Part shown: piece by piece, positions 44,473-54,136 of the stretch
Layout of the letters: each line of letters begins with the position of its first letter
How positions within the stretch are numbered: position 1 is the first letter of the stretch
Origin: an uncultured Lachnospiraceae bacterium
Lineage (GTDB): Bacteria > Bacillota > Clostridia > Lachnospirales > Lachnospiraceae
Assembly (NCBI GenBank): GCA_947245585.1
Contig: CAMXPV010000010.1
Span: 30,131 to 94,130 of the forward strand
DNA: 64,000 bases
Direction: 5' to 3'
Made by a program: the position numbers and the translations under genes
Notes under the pieces: generated by a model
Database searches by the model: none
Seen by the model: the letters and a program-made list of their open reading frames with translations, nothing else
Told to the model about the DNA's origin: nothing

Positions 44473-44595
44473 ATTATTTTTCTATTATTTTGCTGCTATA
44501 TCTGGTTGGTGATTGCAGCGGTGACAGTGTTTGCTATCGCATTTGTCGTATTGTGTAGGAAAAGGGGTGCGCGTGCAGAAATGGAAAGGCAGTAA
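44473..44595 (+). pseudogene. Remnant encoding a C-terminal membrane anchor
   Basis: After a TAA at 44470 the frame encodes a long hydrophobic helix (WLVIAAVTVFAIAFVVLC) and a basic tail (RKRGARAEMERQ) before a stop. There is no start codon or ribosome site. It looks like the last ~40 residues of a membrane-anchored surface protein whose body has been lost. Confidence 0.35.
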
Positions 44596-44618
44596 AAGAG
44601 AATTTGAAAGAAATTTAT

Positions 44619-45287
44619 CTACTCAAAAAACAGTAGCGCAGTCACAGTAAAGATATCGCCTTCCACCTCTAGCTCCAGACTGCCATTGTATTTTTCCACT
44701 TTTTCCCGCACATTGCGCAGGCCGATTCCATGGTGGCGTGCATCCGCCTTGGTAGTAGGGAAGATGCCGAACAACTTGCGGGGAGGAACACAGGGATTTT
44801 GGATTTTGATGATCAAAAACTGATGGATTCTGCGAAGCGTCACCTCTATGCGGGATGGCGTTTTCGTTTTTCGCATATAATGTTGGCAGGCTTCCATAGC
44901 GTTATCCAGTAAATTAAATAAGATGACGCACAGATCATCTGAGGTGATATTGCAGTCCTTGGGAAATTCCGCATTCACGTCTATTTCAATTCCTCTGCGC
45001 TGCGCATCGAGTACGGCATGGTTTAAAATGGCATCCACAATATCAACGCCGCTCCAGGTCATATCGGACAATTCGTTGATGGGGGCGCTGATGGAGTTGA
45101 CGTACTGTGCAATTTCGGGAATGTTGTTTTTCCTGGCTATATGATAAATCATCTGCAAATGATGATTCATGTCATGGTACAGGCGTTCATTCTTTTGGTA
45201 CAGATCAGTGAGAAGATGGTAATTTTCTTCTAATACCTGATTTTTTCTTTCTAAAAACCTGATTTTATTTTTCCGTGTCTGTAGCAT
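44619..45287 (-). CDS. GHKL histidine kinase without membrane domain
   Basis: This 222-residue protein has a coiled coil (residues 1-~35), an H-box LYHDMNHHLQMIYHIA, the N-box LFNLLDNAMEAC and the G-box HHGIGLRNVREKV. AgrC-type kinases normally have ~200 further N-terminal residues with six membrane segments; these are absent, and the start at 45287 has a clear AGAGGAT ribosome site 8 bases after the regulator gene. It is therefore either a soluble kinase or a deletion derivative that kept its translation start. Confidence 0.82.
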   Translation of the reverse strand: MLQTRKNKIRFLERKNQVLEENYHLLTDLYQKNERLYHDMNHHLQMIYHIARKNNIPEIAQYVNSISAPINELSDMTWSGVDIVDAILNHAVLDAQRRGIEIDVNAEFPKDCNITSDDLCVILFNLLDNAMEACQHYMRKTKTPSRIEVTLRRIHQFLIIKIQNPCVPPRKLFGIFPTTKADARHHGIGLRNVREKVEKYNGSLELEVEGDIFTVTALLFFE

Positions 45288-45295
45288 AGGATCCT

Positions 45296-46021
45296 CTATA
45301 TTTTATCTTTCCAATAGATGTTCAGTTTCTTTTTAAACTCCGTCAGACGGCTCTGCGAGACCGGCAAGCGCGTCTGATCGGTGAGAATACAGTCAGTGTG
45401 GGAGATTCCTGACACATGCCGCAAATTTACGATGTATCCGCGCTCGATAAAATAGAATTCCTCCGAATGCAGTTCTTCAAAAATTTCCGTGAGTGATTTT
45501 CGGAGCCGCCGGGTTTCAGCTTCAGCAGGGGCAGTATGAAAAACCGCATTTTTCCCGTCCTTTTCGATATAGAGAATTTCTTTCAGGGGAATCCGTTCCA
45601 GACGGTTTTGACTACTGATGATGTATGAGTCATTAGTCTGGATTTCCAAAAGTGCGACGGCATCTTTCAGGGCATGAGGAAGCCGTTCTTTTAGTTGATT
45701 TTTGGGAATGTAGCGGAAGATATGGAGCGCGTAGGCATCCACCGCATATTTATAGTGGGCGGTCACAAAGATCATGAGGGCATCCGGCAGCAGGACATGA
45801 ATCTGCTCTGCCAGCTCCATCCCGGAAAGACCGGGCATCTCTATGTCGAGGAGCAAAAGGTCAAAACGTTTGCCGTCCTGAATTTCATAGAGGAGCGCTT
45901 TGCTGTCTGTGAAAGCGGACAGGATGGAAAATGCCTGCTGCTGTTGCAGACAGTCCTCTGTGATTTTTTTAATTTCATCCAAAAGCAACGGTTCGTCGTC
46001 GCAGATACCAATTTGCAGCAT
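45296..46021 (-). CDS. LytTR response regulator
   Basis: The 241-residue protein has a receiver domain (CDDEP, phospho-acceptor in LLLLDIEMPG, IFVTAHYKYA, IPKNQ) and a LytTR DNA-binding domain (from YIISSQNRLERIPLKEI). The usual lysine-proline pair reads YIPKNQ, a known variant. It pairs with the soluble kinase 8 bases downstream. The intact ABC exporter pair is the nearest downstream plus-strand unit and a possible target. Confidence 0.9.
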   Translation of the reverse strand: MLQIGICDDEPLLLDEIKKITEDCLQQQQAFSILSAFTDSKALLYEIQDGKRFDLLLLDIEMPGLSGMELAEQIHVLLPDALMIFVTAHYKYAVDAYALHIFRYIPKNQLKERLPHALKDAVALLEIQTNDSYIISSQNRLERIPLKEILYIEKDGKNAVFHTAPAEAETRRLRKSLTEIFEELHSEEFYFIERGYIVNLRHVSGISHTDCILTDQTRLPVSQSRLTEFKKKLNIYWKDKI

Positions 46022-46057
46022 AATGGTTTCAATTTCCTTTTGTTTTGTATGGGGAGT

Positions 46058-46603
46058 TTAATTTTCACCCAATTGCTTTAAGAGATCAAATTCAATACCA
46101 ATTATTTCAGCCATGGGAACTTCCTTTCTCATCCGGCTATCAATACAATCCGCTTTGGTGAACAGGAATGGATAAAAGGCAATTCCGCTATCACAATTCA
46201 ATTTTGCTACATCTTTTTTCCAATTTTTCCATCTATAGTCAACATAGAAAAGATCTGTGTCACCGTGTAAACACCAGTATAAAAACTGCCCTATTTTCAG
46301 TTCTGTGTCTTCTATTTCAAGGCAGTCAGGAGCAAAATATCCGATATTACTATTTTCTAAAAGGATAAATAATCCGCCCAAAATGTCTTCTGCTATTGCC
46401 AATTCATCAAGAGGTATAATGCTATTTCTTTCTATAAAATTTAATTTTCCGGTTCCATACAAACGAATCCAATGATCAATAATGATCCCTCCCGTATTTT
46501 CAAGCATAACACCCAATAAGCTGTCCCAGTTTATAAAAAGTCGTTCTTTACATGCAAGTGTTACCTTATTATCAGCGGGAAGTATTTTAATTTCAAATTC
46601 CAT
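46058..46603 (-). CDS. DUF2625 family protein
   Basis: The 181-residue protein matches DUF2625: WIRLYGTGKLNFIERN, LAIAEDILGGLFILLEN, GYFAPDCLEIEDTELKIG, FLYWCLHGDTDLFYVDYRW and WKKDVAKL occur in family order. Function is unknown; relatives are found among immunity-type and stress genes. The start is uncertain: ATG 46603 is used, although its ribosome site is weak. Confidence 0.75.
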   Translation of the reverse strand: MEFEIKILPADNKVTLACKERLFINWDSLLGVMLENTGGIIIDHWIRLYGTGKLNFIERNSIIPLDELAIAEDILGGLFILLENSNIGYFAPDCLEIEDTELKIGQFLYWCLHGDTDLFYVDYRWKNWKKDVAKLNCDSGIAFYPFLFTKADCIDSRMRKEVPMAEIIGIEFDLLKQLGEN

Positions 46604-46700
46604 TTCTATAAGTATAAATAATATTCCCCACACATGCAATGAAAATTAGAGGACAAAAAAGGGGCATTAAAGGACAGGTGCAATAGGTGCCGCTTTTTTA

Positions 46701-46709
46701 TGCTATACT
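46701..46709 (+). promoter_or_regulatory. Extended -10 promoter of the ABC exporter operon
   Basis: TGCTATACT is an extended -10 element; no good -35 is visible. Transcription would start near 46716, leaving a leader of about 110 bases. Confidence 0.5.
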
Positions 46710-46768
46710 GTGCATGTAGCCAATACAATAGCAGTGTGCATTTGCCGAATGTACAGGGCGAGGCCCGT

Positions 46769-46799
46769 AAGCCTGAAAAGCAAAAAGCTTTTCAGGCTT
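46769..46799 (+). promoter_or_regulatory. Leader hairpin before the first ABC exporter gene
   Basis: AAGCCTGAAAAGC and GCTTTTCAGGCTT form a perfect 13-base stem with an AAAAA loop. It lies 25 bases before the ATG and just before the ribosome site (AAAGGAG). No T-run follows, so an effect on translation or mRNA stability is more likely than termination. Confidence 0.55.
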
Positions 46800-46824
46800 G
46801 TACTGCGAAAAAAAGGAGAACATC

Positions 46825-48639
46825 ATGAAAGAAGGATTTTTATACCGGACCTTTTCATCCTGCAAATTTGCATTGAAAACCGGGTGGAGGATTAGTAAAA
46901 AGAGGGTCATCTTTGAATTTTCACATTGGGCTTTCACATACGTGGATTGGTTGATTGTCTCCTGTGTTCTCATCCGTTTTATTTTGGATATGGCCATGAA
47001 GCGGACATCTTTTGAAAAAATGATGGTGTATGTCTGGAGCGTTGTGCTGTTGGAAGCGTTGTTGGTCATATTTCAAAGATATTTTGAAACCTACATCAAA
47101 CCGGTTACGGATGTGAAATTGTATGACGGGATCAACAGAATGTTGTATGACAAGGCCTGTCAGGTGGATTTGCGCTGTTTTGAGAACAGTGAGTTTTATA
47201 ATGAGTATATGATGGCGGTCAGTCAGGCGCACACCAAGCTGCCGGAAACCATGGAAGGCGTTTGCCAGATTATGGCCCGGTTTGTGGCAATGATCGGCGG
47301 AATGATGATTATTTATCAGATTGACCGGTTGGCGGCTTTGTTTATTATCTTTCCGATTTTCGGCAATTTTGTTTTTTATGGGATATTAAACAGCAGGATT
47401 TTCCGTATGGAGAGGGAAAATATTATTTTTCAGAGAATGGCGGACTATGTGAACCGGACGATTCATCTGGGTGAATATGCCAAAGAAATAAGGATGACAA
47501 ATGTATTTCGCCTGCTGAAAAAGCAGTATGATAAGGCAGTTGCCTCGATTCGGAAGGTAATCGGACGGTATTCATTGGGCAACATGATTCTTTTCTGGCT
47601 GTTTCAGTATTTCACTTTTACCCTGTTACAAGAAGGGGCAGTGCTCTATGCCGGTTACCGGGTGTTGGTCAGCGGAACGATGGTCTTTGCGCAGATGGCG
47701 GTGATTCAGACGACGATGAACTCTAACACATGGACGTTGATCGGGTTTGCGGATTCAGTGATGGTCATTGTAAAAAACGGGCTGTATTTGGAACAGACAC
47801 AGCATTTTTTGGAGTATGAGCCTGCAATACCAGAGGATCAGGAAGGCCTGCTTCCACAACTTCCGATTTGCTCGGTGGAGTTTGAGCATGTGTCTTTTGG
47901 TTATCACAAAGGCAGCTATATTTTAAAGGACATTCATTTTAAAATCAAAGAAAATCAGAGTATAGCGTTAGCGGGATATAACGGCGCGGGAAAAAGCACG
48001 TTAATGAAGCTTTTAATGCGGCTGTATGATCCCGATGAGGGACGGATTCTGGTAAATGGGATTGACATTCGGGAATATCAGGTAAAGGCCTATCGGGATC
48101 TGTTTGCAACAGCTTTCCAGAACGGCAAAATTTTTGCGGACACCATAGAGGAAAATATCTTGATGGGAGAGCATACGGAAAGCGCCAGGGACAGAGAGAA
48201 AGTAGTGCAGGCGCTTATGCTTGCGGATATGGACAAAGAAGTGGAGAGCCAGCCGATGGGCGAGAAGACCGTTCTCACCCGTGAATTTTCCAAAGAGGGC
48301 GTGGTATTTTCCGGCGGTCAGAATCAGAAGATACTGGCGGCGAGAGCCTTTGCGAAGGACAGTCCCATCGCGGTTTTCGATGAGCCAAGCAGTGCGCTTG
48401 ACCCTCTTGCGGAGTATCAGTTGTTTGAAAATATAAGAAAGTATGGCAGGGACAGGATTTTGTTTTTTATTTCCCACAGATTATCTTCCGTGCGGGATGC
48501 GGATATGGTTTTTTATTTGAAAAACGGCAGGATTCAGGAGCGAGGGTCGCACAGTGAGCTGATGGAGCGGAATGGGGAGTATGCTTCGCTGTATCGATTA
48601 CAGGCGGAGAATTATCAAACGCAGGGAGGGAACAGATAG
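46825..48639 (+). CDS. ABC exporter half-transporter A (intact copy)
   Basis: The 604-residue protein has six membrane segments (residues ~35-320) and a nucleotide-binding domain. FGYHKG is the A-loop, GYNGAGKSTLMKLL the Walker A, FSGGQNQKILAARA the signature, IAVFDEPSSALD the Walker B with catalytic glutamate, and ISHRL the H-loop. With the following gene, 1 base away, it should form a heterodimeric exporter. The substrate is unknown; a nearby LytTR system could hint at a peptide. ATG 46825 follows AAAGGAG. It is about 85% similar by eye to the damaged gene at 50497. Confidence 0.92.
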   Translation: MKEGFLYRTFSSCKFALKTGWRISKKRVIFEFSHWAFTYVDWLIVSCVLIRFILDMAMKRTSFEKMMVYVWSVVLLEALLVIFQRYFETYIKPVTDVKLYDGINRMLYDKACQVDLRCFENSEFYNEYMMAVSQAHTKLPETMEGVCQIMARFVAMIGGMMIIYQIDRLAALFIIFPIFGNFVFYGILNSRIFRMERENIIFQRMADYVNRTIHLGEYAKEIRMTNVFRLLKKQYDKAVASIRKVIGRYSLGNMILFWLFQYFTFTLLQEGAVLYAGYRVLVSGTMVFAQMAVIQTTMNSNTWTLIGFADSVMVIVKNGLYLEQTQHFLEYEPAIPEDQEGLLPQLPICSVEFEHVSFGYHKGSYILKDIHFKIKENQSIALAGYNGAGKSTLMKLLMRLYDPDEGRILVNGIDIREYQVKAYRDLFATAFQNGKIFADTIEENILMGEHTESARDREKVVQALMLADMDKEVESQPMGEKTVLTREFSKEGVVFSGGQNQKILAARAFAKDSPIAVFDEPSSALDPLAEYQLFENIRKYGRDRILFFISHRLSSVRDADMVFYLKNGRIQERGSHSELMERNGEYASLYRLQAENYQTQGGNR

Positions 48640-48640
48640 C

Positions 48641-50452
48641 ATGAAAAAAATGCTCACATGGCGACAGGTAATCGCGCAGCAGTGGTATTTGACTAAGTTT
48701 TGTTTTAAACATGCGCCGGGATTTATGGTTTATCACTTGTTCGAGGCTGTTAAGCTGCAGGTTTCGATTTTTTTTGAATTTACCTTTGCGGTGAATTATG
48801 TCCTGACCGTGGCGGAGGAGGGCGGAGATTTTAGGAAGATCCTGTGGTGCATGGGTATTTTGATGGGGGCGATCGCCGTCTCAACGGTGACTTTTGCCAT
48901 CTATAAGCATTATGTATTTCCGCGGGGCAAGCAGACATTGTATCAGGCCCTTCGGATGGAGATATACGAGAAGGCGAAGGAGATAGACCTGTCCTGTTAT
49001 GATGACAAGGATTTTTACGAGAATTTTATTTTGGCGACGGAGGAGACGGATCGTTGTCTGGACAGATTTTTGGTTTTTGAAAATTCGATGATTGCACGTT
49101 CGGTTGGAGTAACCTGCACGACGATTTATTGTGCCTATATCAATCCGATCGCGCTGCTTATTATGGCAGTGGTGCTTCCTCTGGAGCTGCTTTGTGCTGC
49201 GCAGGAGAATAAAAAGACAGTGGAGGCGCGAATGGAGCGTCTGCCGCATGAACAGCAGCGGGAATACGAAAACAGGGTATTTTATTTATCAGATTATGCT
49301 GCGGAGCTTCGTCTGTATCCGCGGATGAAAGAGAAATGCAGGAGGGATTATACACAGGAAAACCAAAAGATAGAAGCCGTAAATAAAAAATACGGAAAAC
49401 AGTTGTTTGCTTACGGTGTGCTCCGAGAAGGCCTTTTGGCGCGTATTGTAAAAGAGGGCGCGGTCTGGACGCTTCTTTTGTATCAGATGCTTGTGCTTCG
49501 GGTATTGTCCGGTGCACAGCTTGTAACCAGCCGTTCCTGTATTTGGCGTGGTTCCAATAATATTAAAATAGTGATTGACAGTTTTCGGACGGTGGCAGAA
49601 AATTCGGCTTATATTTATCGGATCAGAGAATTTCTTCAAATGGAATCTACGATTGTTTCGGAAGATAATTTGATATTGCCAAAGGAGGGTGGAAGTCTGG
49701 CGATCGAACATGTGGATTTCGGTTATTCTCAGGACAAACCGGTACTTAAGGATGTTACTTTTTCTGTGGATCCGGGACAGAAAATCGCGTTGGTGGGTTA
49801 CAACGGCTCTGGCAAAACCACGTTGGTAAAGCTGCTGTTACGTTTGTACGATCCTGACGGGGGAAGAATCTGTTATCACGGAAAAGATATCAAAAAATAT
49901 CAGGTTATGTCCTATCGGGGCGGTATCGGCTCCGTGTTTCAGGACTTTAAGCTCTATGCGGCGACCTTGAAAGAAAATGTGCTGATGGATGTGGAAAACG
50001 GCAGCCGTGAGGAGAGTTATCAGGTGGAAAAGGCATTGTATGATGCCCACTTTACACTGGAAAATAATCAGCTTTCCTATCAGATCGAGACACCGCTTAC
50101 CACAGAGTTTGAAAAGGACGGGGTGAATCTGTCGGGTGGCGAAGCGCAGAAGGTTGCCATTGCCCGCACTCTCTACCGGAAGCAGAACCTGATTATCATG
50201 GATGAGCCGAGCAGCGCTCTCGATCCGTTGGCGGAGTATCGGCTGAATCAGGAATTAAATGAGATTGCAAAGGATAAGACGGTTATTTTCATTTCCCACA
50301 GGCTGTCCACCGTGCGGGATGCGGATTGTATCTATATGATGGAGAAGGGCAGGATTGTGGAGTCCGGCTCCCACGAGGAGCTGCTTACGCGTGACGGAAA
50401 GTACGCGGCCATGTGGAAGATACAGGCCGGATTATATGCGGACGCATTTTAA
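48641..50452 (+). CDS. ABC exporter half-transporter B (intact copy)
   Basis: The 603-residue protein has six membrane segments and a complete nucleotide-binding domain: FGYSQD, GYNGSGKTTLVKLLLRLYDPD, LSGGEAQKVAIARTL, LIIMDEPSSALD and ISHRLSTVRDADC. Both halves of the pair keep the catalytic glutamate. ATG 48641 is preceded by GGGAGGG inside the end of half A. It is the parent or sister of the damaged gene at 52278. Confidence 0.92.
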   Translation: MKKMLTWRQVIAQQWYLTKFCFKHAPGFMVYHLFEAVKLQVSIFFEFTFAVNYVLTVAEEGGDFRKILWCMGILMGAIAVSTVTFAIYKHYVFPRGKQTLYQALRMEIYEKAKEIDLSCYDDKDFYENFILATEETDRCLDRFLVFENSMIARSVGVTCTTIYCAYINPIALLIMAVVLPLELLCAAQENKKTVEARMERLPHEQQREYENRVFYLSDYAAELRLYPRMKEKCRRDYTQENQKIEAVNKKYGKQLFAYGVLREGLLARIVKEGAVWTLLLYQMLVLRVLSGAQLVTSRSCIWRGSNNIKIVIDSFRTVAENSAYIYRIREFLQMESTIVSEDNLILPKEGGSLAIEHVDFGYSQDKPVLKDVTFSVDPGQKIALVGYNGSGKTTLVKLLLRLYDPDGGRICYHGKDIKKYQVMSYRGGIGSVFQDFKLYAATLKENVLMDVENGSREESYQVEKALYDAHFTLENNQLSYQIETPLTTEFEKDGVNLSGGEAQKVAIARTLYRKQNLIIMDEPSSALDPLAEYRLNQELNEIAKDKTVIFISHRLSTVRDADCIYMMEKGRIVESGSHEELLTRDGKYAAMWKIQAGLYADAF

Positions 50453-50496
50453 CAGAAAAGAGCATTTAAGGGGTAGAAATATTGGAGGAGAACCGT

Positions 50497-52209
50497 GTGA
50501 AAGAAAATTTCCTGTACAGAACAGTTTCATCTTGCAAATTTGTGTTGCAAACCGGGTGGAAAATCAGTAAAAAGCGGGTTCTTTTGGAATTTTTGCACTG
50601 GAATTTCATGTATGTGGACTGGCTGTTAGTCTCCTGCGTTCTGATCCGCTTTATTCTCGATCTGGCAATGAAGAGAACTTCCTTTGAGAAAATGATGTTC
50701 TATGTCGGTAGTGTAGTGGTGTTGGAAGCGCTGCTTGAAGCATTTAATTTGTTTTTTGAGGTGTATGTCAAACCGATTACAGATGTAGAATTATATGACG
50801 GTGTCAACAAAATGCTGTATGACAAAGCGTGTCAGGTAGATTTGCGCTGTTTTGAGGACAGCGATTTCTATAATGAATATATGATGGCTGTCAGCCTGGC
50901 ACACGTGAAACTGTCAGATATGCTGTAGGGCATCTGTCAGATCGAGGCAAGATTTGCCGCCATGATTGCGGCAGTTATCATCATTTACCAGATTGACCAC
51001 GCGGCGGTTTTGTTTGCTGTATTTCCGATTGTGGGTAATTTTGTCTTCTATGGGATCTTAAACGGCAGAATTTTTCGTATGGAAAAGGAAAATATTGTTT
51101 TTCAGAGAATGGCCGACTACGTGAACCGGACGCTTCATTTGGGCGAATATGCGAAGGAAATACGGATGACCAGTGTATTTCGCCTGTTGAAGAAACAATA
51201 TGAAAACGTTGTCGCGTCCATACAGAAAGTAATCGCCCGATATTCTCTGGGAAATATTATCCTTTTTTGTATGTTCCAGTATTTTATCTTTTTGCTGCCG
51301 CAGGAGGGGGCGGTTCTCTATTCCGGCTACCGCGTAACGGTCAGCGGGACTATGGTTTTTGCGGAAATGGCGGTAATTCTGACAACCATGAACGAAAATA
51401 CATGGATTCTGAATGAATTTGTGGATGCGGTGATGGTTATCGTAAAAAACGGTTTGTATATAGAGCAGACAAGACACTTTCTGGAATATGAGCCTGTGAT
51501 TCCGGAAGATCAGGATGTTCATTTTAAAATAGAAGGAAATCAGAGTGTGGCGCTGGCGGGGTATAACGGCGCAGGGAAAAGTACGTTGGTGAAACTGCTT
51601 ATGCGGCTTTATGACCCGGATGAAGGACGGATTCTGGTGAATGGAATTGATATTCGGGAATATCAGGTAAAGGCCTATCGTGACTTGTTTGCCACGGCTT
51701 TTCAGAACGGTAAGATTTTTGCGGACACTGTGGAAGAGAATGTGTTGATGGGACGGCGCACGACACTGGAGAACGATAAAGAGAAGGTGCAAAAGGCGCT
51801 TAAACTTGCAGATATCTATGAGGAGATAGAAAATCGGCCGATGCAGGAAAAAACAGTTCTTACACGGGAGTTTTCCAAAGAAGGCGTGGTCCTCTCCGGT
51901 GGACAAAACCAGAAAATATTGGCGGCAAGAGCCTTTGCAAAAGACAGCCCTATTGCAGTATTTGATGAACCTAGCAGCGCGCTCGATCCCCTTGCGGAGT
52001 ATCACTTGTTTGAAAATATAAAAGAGTACGGCGAGAACAGGATTCTATTTTTCATTTCGCACAGACTGTCGTCCGTCCGTGATGCAGATGTTGTTTTCTA
52101 TATGAAAAACGGCAGGATACGGGAAAGAGGATCGCATCATGAGCTGATGGAGCGGAATGGAGAGTATGCTGCACTGTACCGGCTGCAGGCAGAAAACTAC
52201 CGAGGTTAA
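50497..52209 (+). pseudogene. ABC exporter half A' with in-frame TAG and A-loop deletion
   Basis: The frame is open from GTG 50497 (ribosome site GGAGGAG) to TAG at 50926-50928, then continues unbroken in the same frame to 52209. The stop falls where the intact copy has glutamate (TMEGVCQ against ML*GICQ). In addition, about 29 residues are missing in frame between EYEPVIPEDQ and DVHFKIEGNQ (near 51510), which removes the A-loop and first strand of the ATPase domain. Walker A, signature (LSGGQNQK) and Walker B remain. A functional full-length product is unlikely. Confidence 0.85.
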
Positions 52210-52277
52210 ATGAGGCATTGCTTGATTGCGGGAGTTGCTTTGCAAACATGGTTTTGAGGGAAAGGGATGTACATTCT

Positions 52278-54098
52278 ATGAAAGAGGTATTAACATGGCG
52301 GCAGGTGGCTGCGCAGCAGTGGTATCTGACAAAGTTTTGTTTTAAGAAGACACCGGGATTTATGGCGTTCCATCTGTTTGAAAGCATTGAGATATCGATT
52401 TCCATTTTTATTGAGTTTACATGGATGGTCAACTATGTGCTGACAGCGGTGGAGCAGGGAGAGGATTTCGGTAAAATCTTAAGGTGTATGGGTATTTTGA
52501 TTGTCTTTTTTGGGTTTTTTACCATTCCTTATGGACTTTACCATCACTATGCGCTGCCTAGAAAAAAGCAGATGCTGTACCAGGCGCTGCGTATGGAGAT
52601 TTACGAAAAAGCAAAGGAAATTGATTTATCCTGCTATGATGATAAGGATTTTTATGAGACGTTTATTCTGGCGACAGAGGAGACGGATCACTGCATAGAC
52701 AGGTATCTGCGTTTTATATATACGGCCGCAGGGCAGACGGCAGGCGTGTTGTGCTCCATATTTTTTTGTGCCTATATCAATCCGATCGCTTTGCTTGTCG
52801 CCGTGGTTCTGCTGCCGCTAGAATTGCTCTGCGTGGTGCAGGAAAACAAAAAAACGGTGGAGGCCAGAATGGAGCGGGTGTCCCATGAACAAAAACGGGA
52901 ATATGGGAACAGGGTATTTTATCTGTCTGATTATGCCGGGGAATTGCGATTGTATCAGCAGATGAAAGGGAAGTGCCGGACGGATTACGAGGAGTCAAAC
53001 GACAGCATACGTTTCATCAATAAAAAATTTGGGAAACAGCTATTTCTATATGGTCTGCTTCACAGGGTATTTTTGTCCCGTGTCGTGAAAGAAGGCGCGG
53101 TTTGGTTTATGCTTCTGTATCAGATGCTTGTTCTGCGGGTATTGACAGGTGCGCAGCTTGTCACAAGCCGTTCCTGTGTTTTTCGGATATCCAACAGCAT
53201 GAACTGGATCATTGAGGGATGCAGGGAAGCGGCGGAAAATGCCGCTTATGTGAATCGGATCAGGGAATTTTTACAGATGGAGCCGACGATTGTTTCAAAG
53301 GCGGAAAGGCCAGTGCCGGAGGGCAGCGGCAGTCTTTTGGTGGAGCATGTGGATTTTGGTTATCTTCCTGGGCAATCGGTGTTAAAAGATGTGACGCTTG
53401 CTGTCGAGCCGGGACAGAAGATCGCGCTAGTGGGGTACAACGGCTCCGGCAAGACCACGTTGGTGAAGCTGCTGCTGTGATTATATGACCCAGACAAGGG
53501 AAAAATATGCTATCATGGAAATGACATCCGGGATTATCAGGTGATGGCGTACCGGCGCAGCGTCGGCTCCGTGTTTCAGGATTTTAAAATATATGCGGCA
53601 AGCCTGAAGGAAAATGTGCTGATGGATGTGGAAAACGGCAGCAGGGAGGAAAATTACGGTGTGGAACAGGCGCTCTACGACGCGCATTTTACTCTGGAAG
53701 ACAACAGACTTTCCTACCAGATCGAGACACCGCTCACGACGGAATTTGAAAAGGACGGGGTGAACCTGTCGGGCGGAGAGGCGCAGAAGGTAGCGATTGC
53801 CCGCACGCTCTACCGGAAGCAGAATCTGATCATTATGGATGAGCCGAGCAGCGCCCTTGACCCGTTGGCGGAGTACAGGTTGAATCAGGAATTAAATGAG
53901 ATTGCAAAGGACAAGACGGTGATCTTCATTTCCCACAGACTGTCCACGGTGCGGGATGCCGATTGTATTTATATGATGGAGGGCGGGCGGATTGTGGAGT
54001 CCGGCTCCCATGAGCAGTTACTTTCCAAGGGTGGAAAATATGCGGCAATGTGGAAGATGCAGGCGGGGTTGTATGCGGATGTGTCGCGGTATGCGTGA
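52278..54098 (+). pseudogene. ABC exporter half B' with in-frame TGA
   Basis: The frame runs from ATG 52278 to TGA at 53478-53480, directly after Walker A (VKLLL), and continues in frame as LYDPDKGKICYHGNDI to 54098. The intact copy has arginine (CGN) there, so one C-to-T change in CGA explains the stop. The rest, including LSGGEAQK, MDEPSSALD and ISHRL, is intact. A product ending at the stop would keep the membrane domain and Walker A but lack the signature and Walker B. Confidence 0.85.
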
Positions 54099-54136
54099 AC
54101 GGTGTTGAAAAAATGATGTGAAAAAGGGAAACAGAT

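Larger units (their letters stand above)
46825..54098 (+). repeat. Tandem duplication of a two-gene ABC exporter cassette
   Basis: 46825-50452 (A then B) and 50497-54098 (A' then B') encode the same two proteins in the same order. Copies match motif for motif, for example the same RCFENSEFYNEYMMAVS-type block in A/A' and the same SCYDDKDFYE block in B/B'. The second copy is damaged. Confidence 0.9.

Noticed and set aside
46700..46828. A 42-codon leader reading frame ending in ATGA overlap with the first ABC exporter gene
   Set aside because: Its ATG lies inside the extended -10 element and upstream of the predicted transcription start, and it has no ribosome site.
50926..53480. Stop codons in the second exporter pair as recoding (selenocysteine or pyrrolysine) sites
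   Set aside because: Two different stop codons replace ordinary glutamate and arginine, no recoding element is visible, and one gene also has a deletion; decay is simpler.
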